Source of the DNA: Halocatena marina
GTDB lineage: Archaea; Halobacteriota; Halobacteria; Halobacteriales; Haloarculaceae
Direction: 5' to 3'
NCBI RefSeq assembly: GCF_023276375.1
Contig: NZ_JALLPK010000001.1
Coordinates: 1,116,001-1,180,000, forward strand
DNA: 64,000 nt
In this document: one piece after another, positions 16,542-25,775 of the stretch
Layout: the number at the start of each line of letters is the position of its first letter
Position numbering within the stretch: the stretch's first letter is position 1
Notes under the pieces: generated by a model
What the model was told of the DNA's origin: nothing
The model's database searches: none
The model's input: only the letters and a program-made list of their open reading frames with translations
Position numbers and translations under genes: made by a program

Positions 16542-17567
16542 ATGGAATATCGAGATTATTTGCTGCGTCGTGCCCTCTCGACGATCCCGATGTTCGTCGG
16601 GCTGTCAGTGCTCATTTTCACGCTCGCGCGGGTCATCCCGGGCAAGCCTGCACGGTTGGCGTTGGGGGCGCGAGCCACTGACGAGGCCGTCAGACAGCTC
16701 CGTCAACAGATGGGACTCAACGAGCCGATTTGGATCCAGTATTTCGACTACATGGGAGGGATGCTTCACGGTGACTTCGGTCAGTCGCTTGTGACCAACC
16801 GGAACGTTGCGACTGACATTGTCCGGTTCTTTCCGGCAACGTTCGAGCTAACGACGGTTGCGATGGGTATTGCGATCGTGTTTGGCGTCCCGCTCGGCGT
16901 CATCGCCGGTCAGAACAAGGACTTGACTGAGGACAATCTTAGTCGTCTCATCTCGTTTTTCAACGTCTCACTGCCTCCGTTCTGGGCGGGGATCTTGCTC
17001 CAACTCGTCTTTGCGTTCTCTCTCGGGTGGCTCCCGGCAACGGGTCGCCTCGGTGATATCGAATACGTTCCAGTTCAAGTGACTGGCCTCTTGTTAGTCG
17101 ACAGCGTATTGGCATTGAATTTCGAGACGTTCGCCAGTGCGTTGCGACACCTGCTGCTTCCAGCGATCACGCTTTCGCTCGCACCGATGGCTGACATCGC
17201 ACGGATGACTCGCTCGAACTTCATCGAAGAGTTCCAGCAAGACTACGTAGAGGGACTCAGGACCCACGGCATCCCCGAGCGACTCATCGCGTATAAGTAC
17301 GTTCTCCGAACGTCGTTCGCATCGACACTGACGATCATCGGACTCGATTACGGATTTCTACTCGGCTCCGGATTCGTCGTCGAAATCGTGTTTTCGTGGC
17401 CAGGATTAGCGTCGTACGGCGTGACGGCCATCCTCGAAAAAGATATCAACGCTATCGTCGGCGTTACCCTCGTTATTGGCGCTGCGTTTCTCACGATCAA
17501 TCTTCTTGTCGATGTCCTGTACGGTGTCTTTGACCCGCGTGTCTGGCACAGTGGTGAAAGCGAATGA
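16542..17567 (+). CDS. ABC transporter permease, DppB type
   Basis: The protein has 341 residues. The ATG at 16542 was chosen (MEYRDYLLRRALSTIPMFVG): it begins 7 nt after the binding-protein stop and opens directly with the first membrane helix, whereas the longer frame would overlap that gene. About six membrane segments are present. The cytoplasmic EAA loop is seen at HGIPERLIAYKYVLRTS, and GDFGQSLVTNRNV is the usual DppB signature near residue 80. It forms the pore with the next gene's product, which it overlaps by 4 nt. Confidence 0.93.
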   Translation: MEYRDYLLRRALSTIPMFVGLSVLIFTLARVIPGKPARLALGARATDEAVRQLRQQMGLNEPIWIQYFDYMGGMLHGDFGQSLVTNRNVATDIVRFFPATFELTTVAMGIAIVFGVPLGVIAGQNKDLTEDNLSRLISFFNVSLPPFWAGILLQLVFAFSLGWLPATGRLGDIEYVPVQVTGLLLVDSVLALNFETFASALRHLLLPAITLSLAPMADIARMTRSNFIEEFQQDYVEGLRTHGIPERLIAYKYVLRTSFASTLTIIGLDYGFLLGSGFVVEIVFSWPGLASYGVTAILEKDINAIVGVTLVIGAAFLTINLLVDVLYGVFDPRVWHSGESE

Positions 17568-18460
17568 ACAACGAACAATCGACACAGTCAGTTGCGTCTC
17601 AGCGTGAGCGTCTTGGCCGGATCGCCTACCGATTTCGACAGAATCCGTTGTCGGTGCTCGGTCTTGCCATCATCATCGCCCTCGTGCTCGTCGCAGTATT
17701 CGCTCCTGTAATCGCACCGTCTCCCCGAGATGCGGGCTATCAGGGTCATCCGGAGGTTCACTTCTCTGAAAAGTATCAATCACCGAGTCTCGAATATCTG
17801 TTTGGGACAGATGGGGCAGGACGGGACATCTTCTCTCGTACCATCTTTGGCCTGCGTCTGTCACTTTGGATTGGTGTCGTCGTACTCACACTCGCTGTCC
17901 TCGTTGGCGTACCAGTCGGACTCATTGCAGGCTACGTCGGTGGTATTCCCGGAGCGGCCCTAATGCGTATCACCGATGTGTTTCTGTCGGTGCCGCCGCT
18001 CGTCCTCGCACTCGGGGTGAGTGTCGCCTTGAAAGCGAATCTCACAAACGCCATGATTGCCATCGCTGCTGTTTGGTGGCCGTGGTATGCACGCCTCACG
18101 TACGGTGAAGTCGTCGCAATCAAAACAGAAGAGTTCGTGGAAGCGAGTCGCGGTATCGGTGCCAGCTCATTCCGGACGATCTTCCGCGAGATACTCCCGA
18201 ATGTTATCGCACCAATCACCGTGAAAATCAGCCTCGACATGGGGTATGCAATTCTCGTGGCTGCCGCGCTTGGCTTCATTGGCTTGGGTGCTCAGCCTCC
18301 GACACCGGAGTTAGGAACCATGGTCAGTCAGGGCCGTAACAATCTGCCAGAGGTGTGGTGGCACTCGACGTTCCCAGGCTTGGCCATTTTCGTCACTGTC
18401 CTCGGGTTCAACTTCCTCGGTGATGGGCTTCGAGACATGTTCGATGTGGAGGTACAGTAA
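17564..18460 (+). CDS. ABC transporter permease, DppC type
   Basis: A 298-residue partner permease. An N-terminal cytoplasmic tail (residues 1-35) precedes the first helix. Typical features are HPFGTD-like YLFGTDGAGRDIFSRTIFG, RITDVFLSVPPLVLALG and the EAA loop EASRGIGASSFRTIFREILP. AALGFIGLGAQPPTPELGTM is the family hallmark. Start and stop overlap the flanking genes (ATGA with dppB-type, TAATG with dppD-type), so the operon is tightly coupled. Confidence 0.94.
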   Translation: MNNEQSTQSVASQRERLGRIAYRFRQNPLSVLGLAIIIALVLVAVFAPVIAPSPRDAGYQGHPEVHFSEKYQSPSLEYLFGTDGAGRDIFSRTIFGLRLSLWIGVVVLTLAVLVGVPVGLIAGYVGGIPGAALMRITDVFLSVPPLVLALGVSVALKANLTNAMIAIAAVWWPWYARLTYGEVVAIKTEEFVEASRGIGASSFRTIFREILPNVIAPITVKISLDMGYAILVAAALGFIGLGAQPPTPELGTMVSQGRNNLPEVWWHSTFPGLAIFVTVLGFNFLGDGLRDMFDVEVQ

Positions 18461-19548
18461 TGACCGATCCTGTCTTGAAAGTCGAGGATCTTCGCGTGCA
18501 GTTCGACGACTACGAGGGAACCCATCACGTATTAGATGGTGTCGATATCACCGTTAACGAGAACGAGACTGTCGCGCTCGTCGGCGAATCTGGCTGTGGA
18601 AAAAGCGTCACCGCAAAGGCAATCATGGGAACACTACCGACCCCGCCAGGCGAGATCGTTGACGGGAGCATCTATTATCGAGGTACTGATCTGTTGCAGG
18701 ATGGAGCCGCTAAACGTACCAAGCGTCAGGAGATGAGTATGATCTTCCAGAATCCGATGACCTACCTTAGTCCAGTCTACACCGTTGGGTCGATGATGGC
18801 GGATGTTGCGACTTACAGCGACCGTGACAGCGTCTCGTGGTGGGAGATCTTCCGGAATATTCTGGGTCAGCGTCGTGCTGATGGAGAGCTTCGAGAACGC
18901 TGTATCGACCTATTCGAACAGCTCCAAATCTCGGATCCAGAAGGGATCCTCGACATGTATCCGGTTGAGCTGTCGGGTGGGATGCGCCAACGCGTCATTA
19001 TCGCGCTCGCGCTCATCAATGACCCACAATTCCTCATCGCCGACGAGCCGACGACTGCACTCGACGTGACCGTGCAAGATCAGATACTGACGCTTCTCAA
19101 AGAGCGGATCCAAGCGCGGAATCTTTCGATGCTGTACATCACACACAACCTCGGCGTGGCCCGTGAGATTGCCGACCGGGTGTACATCATGTACGCAGGC
19201 GAGATAGCGGAAGTCGCAGACACTGACGAACTGTTCGAAGCCCCATTGCATCCGTACTCGCAGGGATTGCTCGACAGCATTCCGAAGCTCACAGGTTTCG
19301 AGAGCACCGGAATCGAGGGACAGATTCCGGATTACACGGACCCACCGGACGGTTGTCGGTTCCATCCACGCTGTCCCTTCTCTCTGCCGGGGACCTGTGA
19401 TACCGGTGATCTCTCAGCCCGCGAAATCGGTGACAACCGCACTGTCGCTTGTCATCTCTACGACGACGGGATGGCTGTCGAGGAAGCCGTGGCTGTCACT
19501 GCGTCTGAAGATGATGGATTCGTATCGGAGGTGAGTAACGATGACTGA
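18460..19548 (+). CDS. ABC transporter ATP-binding protein, DppD type
   Basis: The protein has 362 residues. Walker A GESGCGKSVT is near 42-51. The Q-loop is FQNPMTYLSP. The signature LSGGMRQRV is followed by Walker B FLIADEPTTALD and the H-loop ITHNL. A C-terminal oligopeptide-transporter extension carries the CRFHPRCPFSLPGTC motif, which in relatives holds a metal or iron-sulfur site. It powers the importer with the DppF-type partner. Its end overlaps the next start by 8 nt. Confidence 0.94.
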   Translation: MTDPVLKVEDLRVQFDDYEGTHHVLDGVDITVNENETVALVGESGCGKSVTAKAIMGTLPTPPGEIVDGSIYYRGTDLLQDGAAKRTKRQEMSMIFQNPMTYLSPVYTVGSMMADVATYSDRDSVSWWEIFRNILGQRRADGELRERCIDLFEQLQISDPEGILDMYPVELSGGMRQRVIIALALINDPQFLIADEPTTALDVTVQDQILTLLKERIQARNLSMLYITHNLGVAREIADRVYIMYAGEIAEVADTDELFEAPLHPYSQGLLDSIPKLTGFESTGIEGQIPDYTDPPDGCRFHPRCPFSLPGTCDTGDLSAREIGDNRTVACHLYDDGMAVEEAVAVTASEDDGFVSEVSNDD

Positions 19549-20647
19549 CAGTCAGCAGGGTGGTTCGGCTGGTACGACGGAACAATCAACCAGCAGGAGC
19601 GCGAGTGATTCGCTCCTGACGGTCCGGAATCTGAAAAAGCACTACCCAGTCAGGAGTGGCCTGTTCAATCGGATTCAACAGCACGTGAAGGCCGTCGACG
19701 GCGTCAGCTTCGATATCGAACGTGGCGAAACGTTCGCCGTCGTTGGCGAATCTGGCTGTGGAAAGACAACGCTTGGAAAGACCCTAGCACGACTTTACTC
19801 GCCGACAGAGGGCGAGATCAGGTTTGACGGACAGGATATCGCGTCCTTGAGCGAACGACAGCTCAAATCAGTCCGGCGAAACATTCAGGTCGTCTATCAG
19901 GACCCGTCGTCTTCGCTCAATCCACGACGGCGCATCGAGGACATCATCGCCGAGCCACTCGTTGTCCACGAGGTTGGGACGAAAGACGAACGCAAAAAAC
20001 GAGTTGCAGAGCTGTTGCGACGCGTCGATCTCCCAGTCGAGTTCAAGCACCGCTATCCAAGCGCGCTTTCGGGAGGGCAGAAACAGCGCGTAGCAGTCGC
20101 CCGCGCGGTGGCTCTCGAACCGAAGTTCATCGTTCTCGACGAGCCGACAAGCGCGCTCGATGTCAGCGTTCAGGCAAAGATCATCTCACTGTTGGACGAA
20201 CTCCAAACGGAGTTGGAACTGACGTATCTGATCATCAGCCACGATCTAAGTTTGGTGAAGAACATCGCTGACCGCATCGGCGTCATGTACCTCGGCCAGC
20301 TCATGGAGGTCGCGGATAGCGAAAAACTCTTCAAGAATCCACTGAACCCGTACACTGAAAAACTCCTTTCCGCGATTCCGACGGTCTACGAAACTGAGGA
20401 AGCGCTCAAACCCCCAACGGTTGACATCGAGGGTGAAACTCCGAATCCTGCAAACCCACCAAGTGGATGTCCGTTCCACCCGCGGTGTCACAGACAATTC
20501 GAGCCGTGTGATGAGATACATCCAGATCTGATCGAAGCTGACGACGAGCACGCAGTCCGGTGTCTCTTATACCCAAGCGAAAAGGATGTTGAAGTCCGGA
20601 ATCAGCTCCCGTCCGATACGGAACTCGCGGATATCCGTACCGACTGA
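19541..20647 (+). CDS. ABC transporter ATP-binding protein, DppF type
   Basis: The protein has 368 residues. A Ser/Thr/Gln-rich first 25 residues precede VRNLKKHYPVRSG. Walker A is GESGCGKTTLGK, signature LSGGQKQRVAVARA, Walker B FIVLDEPTSALD and H-loop IISHDL. The C-terminal GCPFHPRCHRQFEPCDE is the oligopeptide-ABC Cys motif. It is the last gene of the importer operon. No terminator hairpin is obvious in the 124 nt before the convergent Lrp-type gene. Confidence 0.94.
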   Translation: MTDSQQGGSAGTTEQSTSRSASDSLLTVRNLKKHYPVRSGLFNRIQQHVKAVDGVSFDIERGETFAVVGESGCGKTTLGKTLARLYSPTEGEIRFDGQDIASLSERQLKSVRRNIQVVYQDPSSSLNPRRRIEDIIAEPLVVHEVGTKDERKKRVAELLRRVDLPVEFKHRYPSALSGGQKQRVAVARAVALEPKFIVLDEPTSALDVSVQAKIISLLDELQTELELTYLIISHDLSLVKNIADRIGVMYLGQLMEVADSEKLFKNPLNPYTEKLLSAIPTVYETEEALKPPTVDIEGETPNPANPPSGCPFHPRCHRQFEPCDEIHPDLIEADDEHAVRCLLYPSEKDVEVRNQLPSDTELADIRTD

Positions 20648-20771
20648 TGCACCACCAATAATGTTTTTGAAACTATTTCTTTCTGTCAGTATTGATGCGA
20701 ATAGTTCCAATACCGTCTGGTGATGTCGTGTTACTGAGACTGGGCCTCGTCTAACTGTTGTACACAGTCGA

Positions 20772-21350
20772 CTATGAACCGTCGTTGGCGTCGGATGGGT
20801 CTTCACTCTCGTCGTCTCCGAAGCTATCGAGCTGTTTATTCCACGCTTTGAAGGTCTTCGTCACCGGTGTTGTTTCGTAGGAGGCGATGATTGACGATTC
20901 TTGGAGTTCTTCTCGGAGATAGCTTTTGAGATCGCTCAAAGAGACGTGTGAAACGCGGACAAGCAAGTCGAATTTGCCCATGTACTCATCAATCTCGTAG
21001 ATTAGTTCTTCATCCATCAAATAACTGATAAATGATTGGATTTCACTGTGGCTTGCCTCTGGCGTGAACTCGACACGAACATCCGCATGAGCTAGTTCGG
21101 CCTCCTGTAGCACAATGACGGAGATGATATCGATGATACCTTTGTCTTGTAGCTTTTTTCGACGACGGCGGGCCGCAGTTCGTGAGAGTCCGACGCGCTT
21201 TCCAAGTTCTGTATCGGACATACGACCATCATCGTTAAGCGCCTTATAGATCCGATAATCAGTCTCGTCAATATCACGCTTCAATATGTGTTGGGCCTTC
21301 GTATCCTTCACCCATGTGGAACTGTCGTCAGTGCCCTCACTTTCGTCCAT
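20772..21350 (-). CDS. Lrp/AsnC family transcriptional regulator
   Basis: The protein has 192 residues. A helix-turn-helix lies at about residues 27-75 (DETDYRIYKALNDDGRMSDTEL, then KRVGLSRTAARRRRKKL, in adjoining stretches). A RAM-type alpha-beta ligand-binding half spans about 90-170. The acidic tail DDESEDPSDANDGS is an archaeal halophile trait. Lrp proteins respond to amino acids or related metabolites. It sits at the end of the importer operon in convergent orientation, so it is a reasonable candidate regulator of the importer and hyuAB. That is inference. Confidence 0.9.
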   Translation of the reverse strand: MDESEGTDDSSTWVKDTKAQHILKRDIDETDYRIYKALNDDGRMSDTELGKRVGLSRTAARRRRKKLQDKGIIDIISVIVLQEAELAHADVRVEFTPEASHSEIQSFISYLMDEELIYEIDEYMGKFDLLVRVSHVSLSDLKSYLREELQESSIIASYETTPVTKTFKAWNKQLDSFGDDESEDPSDANDGS

Positions 21351-22188
21351 GGACCGTACTCAAACGGGAGTACAATATCTCTTTGCGTTTTCGGCGCGAT
21401 TGATGACGTTCTGAATGGATGTCTATACGAATTGAGTAGCAATCTCACGTATCCGCTACTAAATTGAGAAGTGAACAAACGAAACGGAGGTGCGCCTATT
21501 TCACCTCAATCCACTTTTGAGCGTTTCTAACTCTGTGATTCGGGCTCTTGAACAGAAATTTGACGGGATTGTGTCTGTTCTGATCTGTTCAATGAGCGGG
21601 CGTTTCGGCGGAGACGTTTCACAGTTCCGTTCTCGGACGAGATACGATTGTAACGAGAACAGAAGCGATGCGCTGCTGTGCACACTTTCTCTGAGAGGAT
21701 TTCACGAACCGAATTTGAACCACCGATAACTGTGTGACGTCGATTCTCTCATAAGATTGAAATCATCCACTGGATAGTAGTTATCTTTCAAATTATCCCA
21801 GAAGATACCATTATAGACGAGTTACTCTACGATCTCTGTTGATCGTCTCTCGACCGCTCAATCGTTGTAGAAATCAATGCAAACTGATATTAGGTTCGAC
21901 GGCCTGTCCTAATCATATCTGAAGGACATAAATTGTGAGTTCCTGCTATCATATGTTGGGGATGCTGTTTCCAACTATCAGCACGTTATGGGTAAAAGAT
22001 CCTTTCACGAACGTTCTTCTCACAGGCTTTCAAATTCGATAGCCATCCGTTGAAGCTGTTCTACACGCCGCCTTTGGATTGGTTTCATCTGTGAGTGGTG
22101 AATTCATCATCGAACGATACGACACCGTCCGATAGTTCTTGATACGTATAATACATATACTGAAGTATTCTCGAATAAATTATCTGTA
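21351..22188. other. Long spacer without a supported gene
   Basis: About 840 AT-rich bases. The frames present (for example 21490-21729) have no recognisable similarity and irregular codon use. No RNA gene or paired repeats were seen. Confidence 0.4.
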
Positions 22189-22722
22189 TTACTCGAATGG
22201 CGTTTCGGGTGACTGCTCAATTAACGATTCAATGCGTTCCTGTAATGGTTCAGATAAGTCCATTCCAAGGAGCTCACTGACACGGGACCAACGACCAAGA
22301 CTGTGATCATCTGTTCCTATCTCTTCGTAGAGCTGCTCATCGACTATCATTGGACGACAACCATCAGCCGCAGACGAAAATTCGAGCACTGTGACATCGT
22401 TTTGTTCGGGAGCTGTGATGCTCACAACGTCGTCCGAAACAGCCACTGACAACTGAACCAAAGCTTCTTCGTACCCATACGTCGGCTCCTCGATAGACGT
22501 AATCGCACAATCAGAACAGCGAACAACATCAATCTCCCACTCCTCGTCTTCGTGGTACCCATCGAGTTCTGGGTCAATGATACGAATGCACTCGAACAAC
22601 ACCGGACCGTCGATCGAAACCGATGCAGGAGAGTCGTGATAATCACAAAGCAAGCTGTCTTCTTGACCGAGTGTTTCACTGTGGAGATCTCTTCGGAGCC
22701 CCCAGATGACCGGATCAGTCAT
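22189..22722 (-). CDS. Conserved-looking haloarchaeal protein of unknown function
   Basis: A 177-residue, strongly acidic, soluble protein starting MTDPVIWGLRRDLHSETLGQ. It has two CxxC-like or isolated Cys positions (LLCDYHDSP, RCSDCAI). The latter suggest a small zinc site of the type Cys-His ... Cys-x2-Cys. The C-terminal half ends LLGMDLSEPLQERIESLIEQ. A TATA-like TTAAC at 22747-22752 (minus strand) lies 25-30 nt upstream of the ATG, supporting a leaderless transcript. I do not recognise the family. Confidence 0.6.
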   Translation of the reverse strand: MTDPVIWGLRRDLHSETLGQEDSLLCDYHDSPASVSIDGPVLFECIRIIDPELDGYHEDEEWEIDVVRCSDCAITSIEEPTYGYEEALVQLSVAVSDDVVSITAPEQNDVTVLEFSSAADGCRPMIVDEQLYEEIGTDDHSLGRWSRVSELLGMDLSEPLQERIESLIEQSPETPFE

Positions 22723-23111
22723 GAGAGTGTGAACTGATGGCAGACAGTTAAGGTATCTGATCCCTCTCTCTTGGATTATACGTTTCCATTAAAGACCGAA
22801 ATCAATCAGAAAATGATACTCGTTCAACTCCGTTTTGGATCGTATTAGCCTCTCGAAAGCAAGACAGTTAATCGATTGAGTTGATTGTACAGATTGTGGT
22901 CACCGACGAGATACTGGTGTATGAATGATACCCACAGACTTCTTGTGAATATTAGTATGGGTGTTCTGTCGTTTCGAGCATCACACCACAACACGAATGC
23001 CTACGATGGAGAAACATACTCGTAGAGAGAACGTATGAATCGAGAGCAGGATTTGACTACAATATGGAAGGCTGTCTGTAATTGTAGAATGCGACGACGT
23101 GAATTGGGGGT
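22723..23111. other. Divergent spacer
   Basis: 389 bases between two divergent genes. Beyond the minus-strand TATA-like site of the left gene nothing was recognised. Confidence 0.4.
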
Positions 23112-23906
23112 ATGATAGCGGTGTCGCCGCTACACGTGGGTGGCATCACATCGGCTGCGAACGTCGAACTCGCCATTTTCTTTCTGATCGGCCTTTTGGG
23201 AGGAGCTCACTGTCTGGGCATGTGTGGTCCGTTGGTGACCATGTACTCAGAACGAATGCAGTCGCCGGACCGCGAGAACATGCTTACGATCTTCGAGGTT
23301 CGGCAACATGCTCTGTTTAATCTTGGTCGTACTGTGAGTTATGCTGCTATTGGCGGCGCGTTCGGGCTGTTCGGCGCACTCGTCTTCGACACCTCTTCAA
23401 TTGTGAGCACTATTGGGACCGTCGTTCGTGCAACAACCGGGGTCGTTGTCGGGATTGCAATTCTGATAGTTGGTGTCCGCTATGTGTTCGGTTATCACGG
23501 CGGTGAAGGACTCTTTGGCGGAGGAGGAATATCCCGACTCTTTCGACGACTCTCTACGCGAGTTGACGAGTGGTCGAGTGGTTTCGGAATCGTTGGACTC
23601 GGACTCGTACACGGAATCCTTCCTTGTCCACTACTCTATCCAGCCTTTTTGTACGCCTTCGCGCGTGGTTCACCGATCGGTGGTGCGCTGTCGCTTGGGG
23701 TACTTGGATTGGGAACCTTTCCGACGCTCTTTTTCTACGGCACGCTTGTCCAATCAATCTCACCAACACACCGCGAACGGCTCCATCGTGCCCTCGGTAT
23801 CGCATTTCTCATTATGGGGTGGATGCCGCTCTCACACGGGCTCGAACTCTTTGGTATTCATGTTCCCCACGTCGAACCACCTATCTACCAGCCGTTGACT
23901 CCGTGA
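23112..23906 (+). CDS. CcdA/SafE-like membrane protein (cytochrome c biogenesis transmembrane family)
   Basis: This 264-residue polytopic protein has about six membrane segments. GGAHCLGMCGPLVTMYSER, with Cys in the first helix, and GILPCPLLYPAFLYAFARGS, with a PCP motif in the fourth, are the two half-repeat signatures of the DsbD-like family often annotated 'sulfite exporter TauE/SafE'. In bacteria such proteins accompany cbb3 oxidase assembly genes and are tied to thiol or copper delivery. Here the downstream genes (P19-like lipoprotein, CtaA) fit a respiratory metal/heme module. Role in copper or thiol traffic is inferred. Confidence 0.75.
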   Translation: MIAVSPLHVGGITSAANVELAIFFLIGLLGGAHCLGMCGPLVTMYSERMQSPDRENMLTIFEVRQHALFNLGRTVSYAAIGGAFGLFGALVFDTSSIVSTIGTVVRATTGVVVGIAILIVGVRYVFGYHGGEGLFGGGGISRLFRRLSTRVDEWSSGFGIVGLGLVHGILPCPLLYPAFLYAFARGSPIGGALSLGVLGLGTFPTLFFYGTLVQSISPTHRERLHRALGIAFLIMGWMPLSHGLELFGIHVPHVEPPIYQPLTP

Positions 23907-24042
23907 TGCACTCTGTTTGTCGCCGGAGAACCGCTGATCTCAGATTCTGGTTCTGAACCAAAGAGACAAGAGTAGCTTTTGACCACCGTATTCGAGAGTT
24001 GGACCACAATTGTCTTTTCGTCCATCTATAAATAAGTGATTG

Positions 24043-25110
24043 ATGAATCGCCGGACGTTCCTTAGAGCGAGTGTTGCTGCAACTGGCGCTGCGACTCTCT
24101 CTGGCTGCCTCTCTGGTTTATTCGAAACTCGATCAGTGTATGAACCACCACCACTCGTGGAGAACCGACCAAAAGCTGTCTATATACCATCACATATTGA
24201 AGGGATGGAGATGGGTGGAATGGCAACCAAAAAGTGGTATAAGGCTGGTATCATGTTCAGCTTCCCGCACCGCTTTTGGACCGTAGACAGCCAGAACAAA
24301 AACAAAGTTAATATTAGGGAAAATGACACAATTCATCTAATGTCTAGTGTCTGGGATTCGGAGACCACCATCGTACCACCGAATGCGAATCTCAGAGTGG
24401 ATGTCACTAAAGACGGTGAATCCATTGCTACGAAATCGTTGTGGCCAATGCTCTCTCAGAATATGGGCTATCACTTCGGGGACAACATAGCACTCTCCGG
24501 CGATGGGACCTACACTGTGACGGTTCATGTCGGTCCGCTCGATGTCCGCCGCACGGGTCGTCTCCAAGAAAAATACGGCGAGCAAGCCTCATTCTCGATT
24601 ACCTTCGATTACAGCCAGCAACAACGGGACGAAATCATGTTCAAACAGCTCTCCGAGAAAAAAGGGCAGAAGGGAGCTGTTGACCCGATGGAGATGAAGA
24701 TGATGCCATCAACGCAGCTACCGCAGAAAGATCAGCTTCCTGGTACCCTCGTTGGCGAAGCGACAAGCGGCGATGGAACGTTTATTGTGACGAAACTCGA
24801 CTCATCCCCAGCAGGGATTGATAAATCGGGACCATATCTTGCGGTTTCGCCACGAACGCCACACAATCGGTATCCGCTGCCGTTCATGTCGCTTTCGGGG
24901 ACGGTCAAGCGCGGAAAGCAGACTATCTTCGATGGGCCCCTGACTGCCACGCTTGATCCTGAACTCAACTACCACTACGGGACTTCGGTAGAACGTCTAC
25001 AGTCGGGAGATACGCTTGCGCTCACGGTGGATGTTCCGCCACAAGTCGCTCGTCACGAGGGCTACGAAATGGCGTTCTTCGAGATGCCACCGATGGAACT
25101 GACACTGTAG
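24043..25110 (+). CDS. Tat lipoprotein, P19-like iron/copper-transport-associated domain
   Basis: The protein has 355 residues. The Tat lipoprotein signal has R3-R4 and lipobox LSGC22. ATG 24043 is preferred over the TTG one codon earlier. The first half (residues about 40-190) has the layout of the periplasmic P19/Fe2+-transport family: RPKAVYIPSHIEGMEMGGMA, KWYKAGIMFSFPHRFW and DTIHLMSSVW, with a Met- and His-rich loop that could bind metal. The second half is another beta-rich domain with DPMEMKMMPSTQ. It is anchored outside the membrane and sits just after the CcdA-like gene and 2 nt before ctaA. Metal binding is inferred. Confidence 0.65.
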   Translation: MNRRTFLRASVAATGAATLSGCLSGLFETRSVYEPPPLVENRPKAVYIPSHIEGMEMGGMATKKWYKAGIMFSFPHRFWTVDSQNKNKVNIRENDTIHLMSSVWDSETTIVPPNANLRVDVTKDGESIATKSLWPMLSQNMGYHFGDNIALSGDGTYTVTVHVGPLDVRRTGRLQEKYGEQASFSITFDYSQQQRDEIMFKQLSEKKGQKGAVDPMEMKMMPSTQLPQKDQLPGTLVGEATSGDGTFIVTKLDSSPAGIDKSGPYLAVSPRTPHNRYPLPFMSLSGTVKRGKQTIFDGPLTATLDPELNYHYGTSVERLQSGDTLALTVDVPPQVARHEGYEMAFFEMPPMELTL

Positions 25111-25112
25111 CT

Positions 25113-25628
25113 ATGGTTGAACAGAACGTATCAAAGTGGGTCGGCCGGATCGATACCACTTCGATTCGGTACTATCATCTCTCGGGGGCAGTACTGGCAG
25201 GAACGTACGTTCTCATGTTATTAGGGGCGTACACGAGCGCGATCGGCGCTGGACTCTCCTGTCCAGACTGGCCGATGTGTTACGGGACGCTCGTTCCATT
25301 CTTACATCCTGAGATCATGAATCAGACTCCCTATTCTGCCATTCAGATTTTCGCAGAGTGGGCCCACCGTGGCGTTGCGATGCTGGTGGGAATCGGAATT
25401 TTCGGGACAGCAGTGGTTGCACACTACCTCCGGAAACCACCTTTCGTGCGGTGGTCTGTCACAATAGCCGTTCTCCTTCTCCCTGTTCAGGTGATTGTGG
25501 GAGGACTCACCGTCACCGAAAAGCTTCAGCCAATCATCGTTACGAGTCATCTCGGTATTGCAACACTCATCCTTCTGTTCCTGTGTACAACGGTGGTGGC
25601 CGACGTGCTGTCGAAAACCAGTTGTTGA
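25113..25628 (+). CDS. ctaA: Half-size heme A synthase (COX15/CtaA family)
   Basis: The protein has 171 residues and four membrane segments, about half the length of the usual eight-helix CtaA. All motifs of one half are present: GAYTSAIGAGLSCPDWPMC with Cys50 and Cys56 in the extracellular loop, AEWAHRG with Glu82 and His85, and TSHLG with His146. CtaA converts heme O to heme A for aa3-type oxidases. Compact four-helix archaeal versions are known (Aeropyrum), so this may be complete and act as a dimer rather than being truncated. It begins 2 nt after the lipoprotein gene and ends cleanly with a stop. Confidence 0.85.
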   Translation: MVEQNVSKWVGRIDTTSIRYYHLSGAVLAGTYVLMLLGAYTSAIGAGLSCPDWPMCYGTLVPFLHPEIMNQTPYSAIQIFAEWAHRGVAMLVGIGIFGTAVVAHYLRKPPFVRWSVTIAVLLLPVQVIVGGLTVTEKLQPIIVTSHLGIATLILLFLCTTVVADVLSKTSC

Positions 25629-25775
25629 TTACGAGCTGACTTCGACTGATAGCTCTTTACATCACCTCCGGGATATCTCAGTACTGCGTCGAACGAGCAG
25701 AGAGTGACGTATTTGGATACTATCAATATATTCGAAAATTATACAATCCAACCGAGATCGAATAATATTATACTG

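Noticed and set aside
25113..25628. CtaA as a truncated pseudogene
   Set aside because: All motifs of a four-helix unit are intact, the stop is clean and compact CtaA is known, so a functional gene is likelier.
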